Shown: one piece after another, positions 51,401 through 63,425 of the stretch
Layout of the letters: every line of letters starts with the position of its first letter
Position numbering within the stretch: the stretch's first letter is position 1
Assembly (NCBI RefSeq): GCF_036588685.1
Contig: NC_086386.1
Coordinates: 22,464,931 to 22,528,930 of the forward strand
DNA length: 64,000 nt
Reading direction: 5' to 3'
From: Mytilus trossulus
Taxonomy: Eukaryota; Mollusca; Bivalvia; Mytilida; Mytilidae
Program-made: the position numbers and the translations under genes
Notes under the pieces: model-generated
What the model was told of the DNA's origin: nothing
What the model saw: only the letters and a program-made list of their open reading frames with translations
Databases searched by the model: none

Positions 51401-52919
51401 AGAATTGCCACAAAACGATAAAGCAATCTATTTCAAATAATCGTTATGTATTGCATAAAAACTATCGGCACTTTGCATCTTGAAAAAGTTACCGTTAAAA
51501 AATGTCACATATATATATAGTTACCAAAAATAAAAAAACTTTGTGATTGCAAATCTGCTGCATTGGCTTGTATATGTGAACGCTATACGATAACTTCATT
51601 TGGTATCGGGTTACCTTAACGAAGTTCGGTAATCAGTTTCAAAATAACACTTAGTCTAGTATATATTGATAGGGGTTTAAAAAATTATATTTTAATTTCA
51701 ATCAATACTTTAGAAAAATAATTTGTCCAAATGCACATGTGGTACCGTAAATTTTGTAACGTTAATGGTATTATGTAGAAAATATACATGTCTTCTGTAA
51801 TTATCATATGCCTGACATCGATATCTCTAAGAGAGTTGTTTCGTTTCAAATAGTTACCAGTTGTCTACTCTTCTGCTAGAACATGCAATATTTCTCATAA
51901 AAACAAGTCATCCGAAATCACGCCAACGCATGGTTTGACAATGTCAGTATATAAGACCATACATGGTCAACCCTATGACAAAGACAACCCTCCAAGATAG
52001 TTTAGGAATATACTGATAACATTTACCATTCATTTAATTTGTTGTTCAAAAGTTAAGCTGTGTTTACTGACCGGTTGAAAAAATCAATATGACTGTTATG
52101 TACATGTAGTTCAGACGAATACATTATCAAAAGTTTTATTACTCAGAATAAGTTAATTCGGAGTAAAAATAATTAATTATATATCAGTTCTTAACAACCT
52201 TTGTTTCAAACAGAATCGCTTATAAAATATGATTTGATATCTCGTTTGCGTAATTGTTTCCTTATATTTTCGGGAAACGCCAAACTTCAGAACATAACAA
52301 AAGTAGCTATGACATCAACTTGAAGTGACTGAATTCCTTACGTCATGTTTGTTTTACTCTCTTCTGTTTTCTTTATTTTGCATTATGGAGTTCTATCTTA
52401 ACCTCATGTTTGTTGGAACCACTGTTTTCGATTTGATTGCATTATGCGGTATGTTATACAAGTTTTGTTGTTTTGAATTTTTTCAATCGAAACTGACTGT
52501 AGTTTACTTTTTTAGCATTGATAGCATGTTCCCCCCTCGTAAAAACTGAAGGATATTTGTGTATGTATTCAAACTAAGACAAAAATGACTATGACTTTTA
52601 ACTTAATCATGTTTTTATATCAAGACGAAAGGTGTGGCATCCGAACTCCGTTTAAGTTATCTACAACATTGTACAACTTAATTGATTATCATATTTGTCG
52701 TATATTGTTGCGGTTTGATGCCCAGGACATTTTGGATATATGTATATAGAGAGCCTTATGTATAAATATCATTTTAAACTATACTTTATCAAAGTAGCAT
52801 GTTTGGAAAAGCACCTATTTAGGTCAACATGTCTGACACTGACCTGTGATTATATCCTCTACCGAGGATAAGTACACTATCCAAAACACTAATGGATGTT
52901 TGACTTTACTAACAGTTTC
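48441..52919. other. Intergenic, no gene seen
   Basis: 4.5 kb of AT-rich sequence between the two convergent genes. Open frames are short and random. I see no exon or RNA gene. Confidence 0.5.
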
Positions 52920-53075
52920 ACAATTTTCTTGTATCATGTTATGTGTCTGTTGCGTCTTAGTCACACTTTTATCTTTGATGCGTTTCCCTCCGTTTTAGTG
53001 TGAAGGCGGATTTTTTTTCACATTCGATTTATGAATTTCGAACAGCGGTATAGAACTGTTGCCTTGATGTATCAA
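52920..53075 (+). repeat. Family F repeat, partial copy
   Basis: TATGTGTCTGTTGCGTCTTA, ATGCGTTTCCCTCCGTTTTA, CGATTTATGAATTTCGAACA and GCGGTATAGAACTGTTGCC match the order in the copy at 12655-12895. Confidence 0.6.
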
Positions 53076-54480
53076 ACTGATCATGTAAATTAACAATTTG
53101 GACTTTGCTCTTATAAATGCCGCAATATTGATAATCAAATATAAGACCACTGTCCAAAATTCCAATTTGACACTGTGTGGAGAGAGACTTTTGGTAGCCT
53201 GGTATACCAGTGAGAAGATTTAAAACGCAATTGCCTTGCAAAGCCTGTTGCACGAATATATTTCTGGAATACGAGATGAAATACGTACCGTGATTAATCA
53301 AAATATTAAATATATGTTTTATCTCAAAACATGAGATAACAATATCATTTGAACCAATAAAAGGATAATTACATTGATTTTTTAATTATTATGTGGGTGC
53401 AACGAGGCAAATGTATTTCACTGTTTCTAAACCACACCGGCAAAATTTGTTCGGACTCGATGGTATCTAACATCAGGCACAATGACGGAACATCAATAGA
53501 CAGAAGAAAGATAGATTTCTACTTATTTTCTTATTTTTTATTTATGATATCGAGGAATGTATATACATATACAACTATTTTCTATTGTGATATGTAGTAT
53601 TTTCTACAACCGCTCAATATTTACGGGGAAAAAGTCAAAATGTACGATAAAATTACATTGAGTGAACCTTGCCTCGAAATTGTTTAATTTCTCGTTAAAT
53701 TGTTCACATTGTACGGAAAGAAAGGTACGGGAAGATAAATACTACCACGGAGATTGCAAAACTAGTCATTACGAGCATCTCAATACTTTTATTTCTGTGT
53801 ATGGAACGGAAGAAATGGGTCATGTCAAATCAAATTACACCGGTTTTGTCGTTGTTGTTAATTACCCAATCACCTGGTTTCGACTATATATAAATATATA
53901 TATTAAGCGGATTTTTTTTTAAATTTTAAAACCAACAATTTATTAAAAGCAACGTTAACACGGATCTAAACATTTTTGAATATATATTTATTGTAAAGTA
54001 AACTTGGTGTGTTTAAATTTATTTTAAACGGGCACTTTTGGACATAGGTAATTATAGTAATACACATTTTCCCAATGGAAGGCGTATCCATTATTTCCCT
54101 GAGTTTCAAACTAATTTTAAATGGAATATAAATAATCAATAGCAAACACTGATATCTAATTATTTTATAATATTATGATATTTTTATATAGGTTTTGAGA
54201 TACATCGTAATATGTGAGCCCCCCTTTTTTTACCCGAAAAAAATAACGCTTAATAAACAAAATTTAAAACATCACCAAAAAATATGCAGAAGTTAAGATT
54301 TATATTACTAAGAAGTGTGTGAAATTTGATGCAATAATGCTATATCGTTTTTGAGATATGGTGCGACATGTTAAAAAAACACACTCCTGTTTACTTAGAA
54401 TGTCCTGTAACTAAAAAATATTTAATTTGATTTTCTCTAAAAGGTTAGATAAGCTGTTTTCAAGTTACGGGGCGACATGT
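53076..54480. other. Intergenic, no gene seen
   Basis: AT-rich with short chance frames, none with similarity or splice context that I recognise. Confidence 0.5.
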
Positions 54481-54610
54481 TTACGCTGGACAGAAGGATT
54501 GACGAACAGACGGACAGAATGACTGATGGATGGAGAAACGGACGGATGAAAGGAAGGACAAACGGACGGACGGACGTATACAATAACACGTCCTGCCAAC
54601 ATTGTGACGG
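54481..54610 (+). repeat. GGAC/GACG-rich imperfect simple repeat
   Basis: Repeated GACGGA, GGACAGAA and ACGGACGGACGG motifs, at about 54488-54577. The composition differs from the AT-rich flanks and gives a spurious frame on each strand. Confidence 0.55.
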
Positions 54611-54939
54611 ACGTGTAAAAAAGCAAAGAAATGAAAAAAACCTTCTTAAAGGTCAATAAGTTTTATAAGGATATCGGCTAAGTCGATTTATTTGTATTTC
54701 TTGACTTCATCAATCATTGTTGCTATATGACTTTTATATGTTTGAAAATGATAGAAAGTAATTGACAAAAAGAACTTCAAATTCATCATTTAAGGGCAAT
54801 GCAAAAACTAATGTGATATTTTTTTAATAAATGGGCAAATGGTAAAGCTCATCATTTTGAAGATAATCATCTGGCCCTTTCGAATTTTCTATGTCTATGG
54901 CTGTTTTTTAAATAACTAACATCATGCACTATGTTTATT

Positions 54940-55196
54940 TCTTAGCAATGACGGCCATCTTGGTTGACAAGCGGGTCACAGTAAACTGTACTATCTTTTT
55001 CCACTGTAACTACTTGGCCAAGTTTATTATAGATAGAGATAATTGTAAGCAGCAAGAATGTTCAGTAAAGTAAGATCTACAAACACATCACCATCACCAA
55101 AACACAATTTTGTCAAGAATCCATTTGTGTCCTTTGTTTAATATTCACATAGACCTAGGTGAGCGACACAGGGTCTTTAGAGCCTCTAGGTTCACA
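54940..55196 (+). repeat. Dispersed repeat, family G
   Basis: GACGGCCATCTTGGTTGACA and GCGGGTCACAGTAAACTG at one end, GAGCGACACAGGGTCTTTAG with AGAGCCTCTAGGTTCACAT at the other. A related fragment at 63810-63905 carries GAGCCTGTGTCGCTCATCTG and GGCCATCATGGTTGGTAGGC in the opposite arrangement. I recall such sequence as common in bivalves. Confidence 0.55.
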
Positions 55197-55203
55197 TAAA
55201 TAA

Positions 55204-55388
55204 GGCCGTTAGTTTTCTAGTTTGTATTGTTTTACATTGTCTTATCGGGGCCTTTTATAGCTAAATATGCAGTTTGGGCTTTGTTCATTGTTGAAGGCCG
55301 TACGATGAACTATAGTTGTTAATGGCTGTGTCATTTTGGTCTTTTGTGGATAGTTGTCTCATTGGCAATCATACCGCATCTTCTTTTT
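55204..55388 (-). repeat. Family A repeat, near-complete copy
   Basis: Reverse-strand full-length counterpart of 123-294: starts GGCCGTTAGTTTTCTAG, includes GGGGCCTTTTATAGCTAAAT, TGTTGAAGGCCGTACGATGA and TTGTCTCATTGGCAATC, and ends CATCTTC. Confidence 0.75.
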
Positions 55389-56089
55389 TTATATATTCAT
55401 ATCAAAGTAAGGTTTTCCTCATTTTATTTGTTATATATAACTAAATTCAACACCGATTAGAATAAATTTCATTAAATAATGTATATTTTAGTGATGCAAA
55501 AGCTGAGAATAACGTGTCAACTATTATATTACAATTTTATATTTTTTTCATTTCTTAAGTTTACATGGTATACTTTAAGTTCTCATTGTGAACAAAATTA
55601 ATTGACAAAAAAAGCATGCATGATTTTTATTTTACTGGCCGTTTTGTATATATTAATATATTAACCACTACCACCAAAGAATCTTTTAATTCACAAACAA
55701 TCTTGTCTGGCCTGCGTCGAAAAATTGCAAAATTGAATTATAAGTCTCCTCCATTATCTTCTTTTTACCTTTTGCAATAATTTTGCTAAAATGCCCTTCT
55801 TTGTATTTTGCCAAATTTGGTTTGTGCACATATTATTATGAATATTCAAATAATGTTTCAAAACAACGTATCATTATACAAAATAAGGGGTTTATTGGTA
55901 CCATTAAGTAACTGTAGCGAACATATAATAGATGAGACATTTTCACTGACACCATATCAACAATTTTTTAGCACTATCAAGGCTAATCTGTCTAATTCGG
56001 AACCTTCAGTTAATTTCACTTATGTACAGGATACCCCTCCGATATATAATGGTGTTGAGAGACATTGGTAATCCTAGCTTTTTTTCAAG
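55389..56089. other. 3' flank of the coiled-coil gene
   Basis: AT-rich. On the minus strand a candidate polyadenylation signal AATAAA lies at 55896-55891, about 195 bases after the stop codon. Nothing else recognised. Confidence 0.4.
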
Positions 56090-56237
56090 TTAATTTAAGA
56101 AAACATTTTCATTGGTTGATATTTTTTTCCAGTCCATTTCTCCAGTAATGCTTTTTGCATCATATCCACTGTCTGCAAGACTAACTTGTGAGTTCTGTAT
56201 AATATGAATATGCTCTGCTGTGTATGAAACAGACGTT
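56090..56237 (-). CDS. Coiled-coil gene, last exon
   Basis: TSVSYTAEHIHIIQNSQ, SLADSGYDAKSITGEMDW, KKISTNENVFLN, then TAA at 56092-56090. Acceptor TCTGTTGTAG. The C-terminus is polar without a domain that I know. Confidence 0.75.
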
Positions 56238-59200
56238 CTACAACAGACAAAAATTTGTTTTTAAATACAGTAGCTGGTCACTTATACACATTCATCATGT
56301 TATAAATTCATGTGTTATTGAAATACTTCAAAGTCCACATATGAAGTCATAATAAACTTTTATCATTCTCAAAACTATCATACAGAAAAATATAAAACTT
56401 GTACTGAAACTGTAAAAATGTTTATCTGATCGGTTGAACACTTAAAACAAATTAAAAACTTACATATGCTTAGCTGTATTATGTCCACTTGATACATCAC
56501 ATACATGTGTTGTATTGTCTTCATTAACACGTATGTTTTCTCGGGCAGTCCTAATAAACAAATATAAATATTATGATAAGAGTATAAAGCTTTAAAAACA
56601 GGATATCTATATACATTCCGTATATGCTCTATCAGTTTTACTTATTTGCAAAAAAAATTGTACATACATGTATATTTATTTTCTTACATAGTTTATAAAT
56701 AGCTTTTCAGTTAAGAAATTGAAATCACTTGTATCAAGTATGTATAAGATTGTCAATTTACATAGACTTTTATCTCCATTTTAAGAGAATAATTGGCTTT
56801 GTCATTTCTAAATGCATGTTACTAGTTAATAAAAAAAAACAGTTGACAACCAAATTGACGTTATTTGTATCCTTCTTCTATTTGAACCTGTCAACTTTTT
56901 TTCTTGGTGCGACGAAGTTGCGAATGCGATACTAGTGGGTGCTGTTTCTGGTGATTGTAGTATCACCAAGTTATTGGCATGTGATTAGGTATTTGTGTGC
57001 AGTTGTATAATTACTGTTACATCTAATTTCTTTTAATAGTTCATATGTTAAGCATTTGTGATTAGGTTAATTTACAAGGAACTACTAAGTGAAAGACAAT
57101 GATTTGCAGTGGTATAAGTTTTTGCACAACACATATCAAAAGAGGTATATCATAACCCTTTCCTTTATTTATTGTTTATATAAGTTTAAACTTCAACATA
57201 GTTTAAATGATAACATCAGGTTTAGATGAACAACTAATGGTAAATGAACGCTATTGTGTACGCATTGACATTTCTTTTGGAGATTATTTGGTACTACACT
57301 TTCAGGCATTATTAGTTGCCTTGATGTTTGGCACTAACAGATTAAAATTGAGAATGAAAATAGGGAATATGTCAAAGAGACAACAACCCGACCAAAGAGC
57401 AGATAATGTTAATGAAATATTATTTTTATTTCAACATTAATATCAGAATATAAAAATTGCATACAGGTTAGACAGTCTCTATGTCATCAATATATTTATA
57501 GCTAAATTCATTCTTGTTAATATTTTGACCGATCAAACGGAATGCCTATTGATTTGATCTCTACTTTTTATATCACCTTAAAACATACAAATGTAGAAAC
57601 AAGTTTTTCCGAATACATCACTTCTTTTTATGGTTTTACTTTGGTACCATTAGGGATAAGCTACAGGTATATGGGATGGTCTTGACTATTTGTTATGCAG
57701 TACTTGTTTCACTTACTTGCTAGCACTTATTGAATTTGAACTCATTGTATCAAAGGACAAGTGTGAATCAAAGTTTTTTGTATCTGTCTGCTGTTTACGT
57801 TGTTGCTGTCCTGATTCACTTTCGATGAATACATCATCTAAGTCAAGTTCGTGGGCCATCATGTTGTTAAGACTGGAAAGGAAAAGAATATAGATATTAT
57901 TGTGATTTTTGTTTTACACAAAATGATATAAATTCTATTGGAATGTTGATAGTGTATTGTTTAACTTATTTTGTTCATTCATAACAGATAACTCATCGGA
58001 AAATACAAAAAATAGTGTATATTGGAAATCAAGAACTTGACCTTTGAAAAAAAATGGTAGATTTAAAAGGGGTGAGGGGTTAAAAATGGATGAAAGTAAG
58101 TTTTGATGAAACCTGGAAGTACCTTACAACATTGTCAATATACAACTACCTTAGCTATTTGTGATAGAGATATCCTAAAGCGATCAATGACGATATGATG
58201 GCGACTGTGTGTAGCCAACTTTTGACTTGTCAAGTGGTTTAATATTTGTTGTAAATCCATCCCTTATTACTCTCTGTTTGGTGCAAAAACAAAACCAGGT
58301 TCCTTTGTTCTATAGATGACAATTATTAATCTTTTTTATTTTACTTTTTATATTGACCAAATGCTCGTCATCACATCAACCGTAAAACCTCCAATTCGAC
58401 TATTTTTACTATGAGGACAGCATACTTTAAGCTTATAAAATTAACAAAATGTCCTAATAATGTATAAAAATAGGCTTAGGAATAAGTTGCATCAGCTGAG
58501 AGTATAAGTAACATCGATCGACATTTCTAAATAGAGAGAAGACTTCTGTATTTTATTCAAAGTAATGCTCTCAGCTATCCCTCTAGTTGTATCTTAATGT
58601 GTTAAGGTTCGAGTGCGATATACATTTGTTTTAAAAGATACCAGAGGGACACTCAAACTTATAGATCGAAAATAAATTGACAACGCCATTGCTAAAAATA
58701 AAAAGAAAAACAAACAAATAATAATATACAAGACACAACACTAAAGACTAAGAAACTTTTGGTGAAAGAGAAATATTTTCCTTAACACTTCAATACCTTG
58801 GATTTTTTTTTTTACTAAATTAATTGCAAAAATTGTGAAAAGTCTTTAAAGTAGTAGAACACATGAGTAAAAATCAGCAAAAACTGATCTTGATATTGAA
58901 AGATTTTAATCCTGTAGCCCTAAATGGAATTTTCAAGTATTTTCTATCAAAGTCATACATTACAGTCATTTTAAATTGAACTGTGAAACTTTAAATATAA
59001 GTCGCATTATGCTCAGAATAGCTGTGCTAACTACAAATTGACTAAGGATAAAGAAAAATGCAAAACAAAAGATTTCGAATCATCTTTTTTGTCTCTTTAG
59101 GTGTCACACCACCAATTACTCCCTCAAATTTTGAACGTATGTGAAAGTAGGCCTACTCCGACAAAAAATAGTGCATTTGATGTCATTGTTTACTTAAACT

Positions 59201-62200
59201 ACCCAACAAATTTGTAGAAATAAAACTTGTGGTGAAAGAGAAATATATTAAGACCATTTTGAGCCCAAATTTACTTGTTTATTAGTTGACAATAAAAATT
59301 GAGAATTAATGCGCTCCATAGTATACTAATTTAAGATTTCAAGAAAACCAGGGGTTATTTCTAGTGGTTCATCAGTTCGGAAGGTCTCTTCTTTTTTATA
59401 TGCCTTTAAAGGTATGCTGAAAATTGGCATGAAGAAAGGTGATACCTGTACGATTCAGGACATACCTGGTTTGTAAGAGGTTAAACTTAAGATAAAAGAT
59501 TTAGAAAGCTATGAAAATTGCAAAATTTGGTTGAACAGATAGGGACTTTTAATTGGTGGTCTGATGCCATTAACGAATTGAACCCACTAAATCAAGTAAC
59601 CACGATCATGTACGTTTTCCTTAATCCACGAACATTGGTAAACACGATAAAAAAAATGAAATACAGATGTCAGAAGAAAGAGTTAAATAAAACAAAAATG
59701 CCTTGACGATTACTGAACATAAATGTCGTTAAATTAATTCATACTTGATGGATAACAAGGAGGATGATGATTTACATTTGTTCTTGAATAGCATAAGCTT
59801 AATCCGTATATTTATAAATTCATCTCATGCATTTGCTTTATTATATTCTAAACTATATGTAACAATTAATTATAACCTAGAGCTTGATTTCGTCCATTCA
59901 TTAAACATGTGTTTAACTTTTTGAAGCTTTGTCTTTATTCGTTGATTTTCTTCTTCAGTTTCTTTGCTAAAAAATATATTAATAAAAAATAGTAATACAT
60001 ATAAGGAACATTGAGGACAATTTATCATTTACTTTTACATAAAATACTAGTAGTTTGTTGCTGTATATCATATTTGTGTTTCCTTTATTGCTTTGCGCAC
60101 TGTCGTTTGGATTGTTTTATAATTGTCATGCAGAATGAGGTTTGCTTATTGTTGAAGATCGTACCATACCTATTTTTTTCATATGTTAAGAAGTGAACTA
60201 AACAAACTCTATACACATTTATTTGATCTTACGTGATTTTATGCGAGCCTCTTTTAAGCAAATCTACATGGTCTTCCAATCCTTCTATCTGGAGCTTTTT
60301 GATTTCAACAAGCTCTATATACCTTAAATAGAAATTATCTAAATCAAGAAAAGACATATGATTTATAAATCGTATTGCATTCAACTACTTGTGTTTTCTG
60401 TAATATTAATTTCAAAATTTATTGTAAAAAATGTTCATGCTACAACAAATACTCATTTAACTTGTCAACATAGTATTAATACCACTATTTTCAGTTAGTC
60501 TTTTCGTCCACAGAAATATCTTTATAGCCTTGATGCTATTTTTTTTAATAATTTAAGAAAATATGAATTTGAGTTTTCTATACAATAAATATAATACAAC
60601 AGCGTAAAAATTCATTTTGAAAACATATAAATTTACTGTTTAATTCTTTCCTCTGCTTTCTGATTTTCATTAATGGCATCATTTAAAGCTTTTTGAGAAG
60701 CATCTTCCGTTTTCTGTGCTTCCAACTTCAAAAACTCAATGTCTGATTCCAGGTCATGGATATGGTTTCCTTGTCTGGAAATAAGGATTCAATAAATTAC
60801 AGAAACAGTCATGAATGCTTGTTCCTGTTTTTTTAAATCAGTAATTTATTCATCTGTTTAGCATATTAGTAGTAGTTTATGACTATTAAGAAATACTTGT
60901 GCAACCGAAAATGTTTACTTAAATTAGGCTGTGTACATAATGACCACACAGTTCTATGCCCATTCTAAATTCTTATTTAAAAAAATAAATATAAATACAA
61001 ATACCTTGCTTTTAACTCTTCATATTCTTTAAGTTGAGTTTGTAATTGTTGTTCCATTTTAAATTTAACTTCTCTAAGATCCTCTTCCAGTTGAATTTTA
61101 TGATCGATTACAGTTTGTAATTCTTCTTTATGCAGTTGATCATTTCTCTGTATCTCCACTTCAAATCTAAAATTGTTCAATTATATACAATAAAAAAGAT
61201 GCACATGCATTCAGCAAAATCATTATACTCCTAAATCATCAACAATATCATAAACATTGCCAAGAATGTATTATAAACATGACCAGAAACATTGCAACTG
61301 ACTCCTAGATCATTACATTATCATAAACATAATTAGCTTGGATATGTCTTCACCTTATTTGTTTTAATAAAGTACCAGTCAGACCCATTTAAGACAATGA
61401 AGAGAGCAGTACTTTCCACTAGACACAGATGTATCTGTGACACATATGTTCACGGTTATGTATATGTAGTCAATTTACTGAGTATCACTAAGAATGTCAG
61501 AAAAATCAAATAATTTTTGTATTAAAGCACTCACTTGGGCTTGTTATATGTAAAGTGGGTACAACGTCTAGATTTATGAAAAGTTGTGAAGGAAAATGTA
61601 GAGAAAAAAAAAACGTCTACAATTTTAAATACAGTCTTCAACTAAGCAAGAACTACATTCTTACCAAGCTTTGCATGTTTTTTCTAATTGAATTTTTGTC
61701 ATATTTTGTGGTTTACTTTTACATCTGGGCAACTGGATTCTCATTTCTCACTTACAATTTATAATTAATTTAAATTATAACTGAACATTTCTTATCAAAT
61801 TGTCGATCGTTTTAGTTTTGTTTGAAGATTTTTACATTCGTATCGAATATATATATAGTTTTATTTAAAAGGAATCCCGGCAGACCCAATTCAGAGACGG
61901 ACATATTAAAACAATCAACTTTAAGTGCCCAAATTGATGTTTGTTTTTGGAAAGAAATTCGTTAATTGTTATCAAAGATACCAGAATTGTAATTTAGTAC
62001 GCCAAACGCGCGTTTCGTCTACCTAAGACTCATCAGTGACGCTCAGATCAAAATAGTAATAAAGCCGAAAAAGAACGTTCAACTATTAAACTTACTGATT
62101 TGTTATTTCTTTCATTTTCTTTTCAGCTGAATTACGACTATTCTTTAACAAATAGAGGTGCTTTTTCAAAGTTTCTCGATCTAACCTCAACTTCCGTATA

Positions 62201-63248
62201 TAGTCGTCTTTGGATTTAATCTCTGTTTCTAGCCTAAAATACGTTGCAAAAAATAACTGAAAAGAAATTCCAGCAATGTCTATATACAGTTGGTGTTATC
62301 CTTGTGCATTTAAAGATTTACAATGATAAAACCACTAATGATCATGATGATCTGATTAACAGAACGACGCTGATATACCGAACTTAACTAAAAGAGGGAC
62401 GAAAGATACAAAAGGGACAGTCAAACTCATAAATCGAAAATAAACTGACAACGCCATGGCTAAAAATTAAAAAGACAAACAGACAATAATACACATGACA
62501 CAACATTGAAAACTAAAGAATAAACAACACGAGATCAAAAACCTGGGGTGATCTCAGGTGCTCTTGACGGATAAGCAGATCCTACTCCACATGTGGCACC
62601 CGTCGGGTTGCTCATGTCATAACAAATCCGGTAAATAGTCTAATTCGGAAGGTCACTTTCATGAAAGGAAGGGGATTGAAGTTACGACGTTAATATCCGA
62701 AATGAACAAGAAAGACATTTTTTCAATAAAATGTGTACATGTTTATGTGTCTTAGACCTTTTTTGCAATTTTAAATTTTAAATCTTGCAATATGAGTTTA
62801 CCAGATTGCTAAAAAAAACTATATCACAAAAGTTGTATGATCAAAAACAAGTAATATTTCAGTACATTTCCAATATTGCAGATCCATATTGTCGAACCAA
62901 CTACAAACCCTGAGTTTAAATGTTAAATATGACATACCATCTATACAATACAATTGTGCACACAATACAGTATATTCCTCCTAACAATGTGAAAGAAGAA
63001 AATACTGATATTCATTGAAACGCTAAAGCATATACCTATTTGTTCATACTTAATTCTCACAGAAATATAACAGTTTATAATTTAAGCTACCAAAACTCCG
63101 CCTTAACCATTAACATTGCAATCTCCCCACTTAAAGCAGTGTGTTCACTCCTGTTAAAACATGATACAATACTTACAAATGCAAATGATATGGATCATAC
63201 TTTTTGTTTAAATGTGGCAATGTTTTTCTCTTTTGGACTGGCTCTACT
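56090..63248 (-). CDS. Coiled-coil protein of unknown function (3' part of gene, nine exons)
   Basis: Exons, in order of transcription: 63248-63177, 62233-62096, 61166-61005, 60774-60637, 60322-60233, 59966-59877, 57872-57717, 56550-56464 and 56237-56090. Every junction is phase 2, with a GT-AG intron, and the joined frame is open for 359 residues to TAA. Residues from about 24 to 230 are highly charged, Glu/Lys/Gln-rich with heptad-like leucines: one long coiled coil. The last 130 residues are polar and probably unstructured. I do not recognise the family. Length and charge suggest a cytoskeletal, centrosomal or scaffold role, which is inference. The 5' end lies beyond the window. The gene converges on the ROCO gene. 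Confidence 0.8.
56464..56550 (-). CDS. Coiled-coil gene, exon 8 in window
   Basis: TARENIRVNEDNTTHVCDVS then GHNTAKH, 87 bases, acceptor TTTATTAG, donor GTAAGT. Phase 2 at both ends. Confidence 0.75.
56551..57716. other. Intron of the coiled-coil gene, with a family C fragment
   Basis: At 57335-57405 a reversed family C piece reads AAAATTGAGAATG...GTCAAAGAGACAACAACCCG. Nothing else seen. Confidence 0.5.
57717..57872 (-). CDS. Coiled-coil gene, exon 7 in window
   Basis: LNNMMAHELDLDDVFIESES then GQQQRKQQTD and FDSHLSFDTMSSNSISAS. 156 bases, acceptor CCTTTCCAG, donor GTAAGT. Acidic and Ser/Gln-rich, after the end of the coiled coil. Confidence 0.8.
57873..59876. other. Intron of the coiled-coil gene, with a family E fragment
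   Basis: At 58636-58740 a family E piece reads CAGAGGGACACTCAAACTTA and AATTGACAACGCCATTGCTA. No exon recognised. Confidence 0.5.
59877..59966 (-). CDS. Coiled-coil gene, exon 6 in window
   Basis: KETEEENQRIKTKLQKVKHM then FNEWTKSS, 90 bases. Acceptor ATTTTTTAG, donor GTTATA (weak). The phase is the same as in all other junctions. Confidence 0.7.
60233..60322 (-). CDS. Coiled-coil gene, exon 5 in window
   Basis: YIELVEIKKLQIEGLEDHVD then LLKRGSHKI, 90 bases, donor GTAAGA. Leucines and isoleucines are spaced as heptads. Confidence 0.8.
60637..60774 (-). CDS. Coiled-coil gene, exon 4 in window
   Basis: QGNHIHDLESDIEFLKLEAQ then KTEDASQKALNDAINENQ and KAEERIK. 138 bases, acceptor TTATTTCCAG, donor GTAAAT. 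Coiled coil. Confidence 0.8.
61005..61166 (-). CDS. Coiled-coil gene, exon 3 in window
   Basis: FEVEIQRNDQLHKEELQTVI then DHKIQLEEDLREVKFKMEQ and LQTQLKEYEELKA. 162 bases, acceptor AATTTTAG, donor GTATTT. Very clear coiled coil with no helix breakers. Confidence 0.85.
61167..61949. other. Intron of the coiled-coil gene, nothing seen
   Basis: AT-rich sequence with no recognised repeat before the hammerhead copy. Confidence 0.5.
61950..62090 (-). repeat. Hammerhead-bearing dispersed repeat, single copy
   Basis: On the minus strand the ribozyme is followed by GTACTAAATTACAATTCTGG and TATCTTTGATAAC, which match the same flank in the tandem element at 1.9-2.45 kb. It lies in an intron, in the sense orientation of the coiled-coil gene. 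Confidence 0.65.
61999..62042 (-). ncRNA. Hammerhead ribozyme 4 (minus strand, intact core)
   Basis: CUGAUGA at 62036-62030, stem II GUCU with AGAC, GAAA at 62016-62013, stem III A-U and C-G around GCGC, and the triplet GUU with cleavage after 62005. GUU is a permitted NUH triplet. Stem I pairs 62042-62037 with 62004-61999, six pairs, the same as ribozyme 1. All invariant core bases are kept. Since it is in the sense orientation of an intron of the coiled-coil gene, it would be transcribed with that pre-mRNA. Confidence 0.85.
62096..62233 (-). CDS. Coiled-coil gene, exon 2 in window
   Basis: LETEIKSKDDYIRKLRLDRE then TLKKHLYLLKNSRNSAEK and KMKEITN. 138 bases, acceptor TATTTTAG, donor GTAAGT. 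Start of the long coiled coil. Confidence 0.85.
62392..62700 (+). repeat. Family E repeat, fullest copy
   Basis: GAGGGACGAAAGATACAAAA, AAACTGACAACGCCATGGCT, CTGGGGTGATCTCAGGTGCT, GGCACCCGTCGGGTTGCTCA and GGTAAATAGTCTAATTCGG in order. Fragments lie at 31709, 42745 and 58636. Non-coding, abundant in mussel sequence as I recall. Confidence 0.7.
63177..63248 (-). CDS. Coiled-coil gene, first exon in window
   Basis: VEPVQKRKTLPHLNKKYDPY then HLHL across the junction. 72 bases, acceptor TATTTCAG, donor GTAAGT, phase 2 at both ends and in frame with the next exon. Upstream exons are expected beyond the window. Confidence 0.7.
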
Positions 63249-63284
63249 CTGAAATATACAATAAACATGATAAAATACATACAA

Positions 63285-63425
63285 AAAATTGGGAATGGGA
63301 ATGAGGAATATGTCAAAGAGAAAACAACCTGACCGAAAAAGCAGATAACAGCCGAGGTCCACCAATGGGTGTTCAACACAGCGATAAAATCCCGAACCCG
63401 AAGGCGGGCGTCAGCTGGACCCTCG
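63285..63425 (-). repeat. Family C repeat fragment
   Basis: Reversed counterpart of 10350-10487: AATATGTCAAAGAGAAAACA, GGTCCACCAATGGGTGTTC and GGCGGGCGTCAGCTGGACC. Confidence 0.6.

Noticed and set aside
53029..53301. Open frame of 90 codons on the minus strand, first taken for a transposon piece
   Set aside because: No motif could be matched to a transposon protein, and part of it overlaps a family F repeat.
54465..54659. Overlapping open frames on both strands around 54.5 kb
   Set aside because: Both come from the imperfect GGAC/GACG simple repeat.
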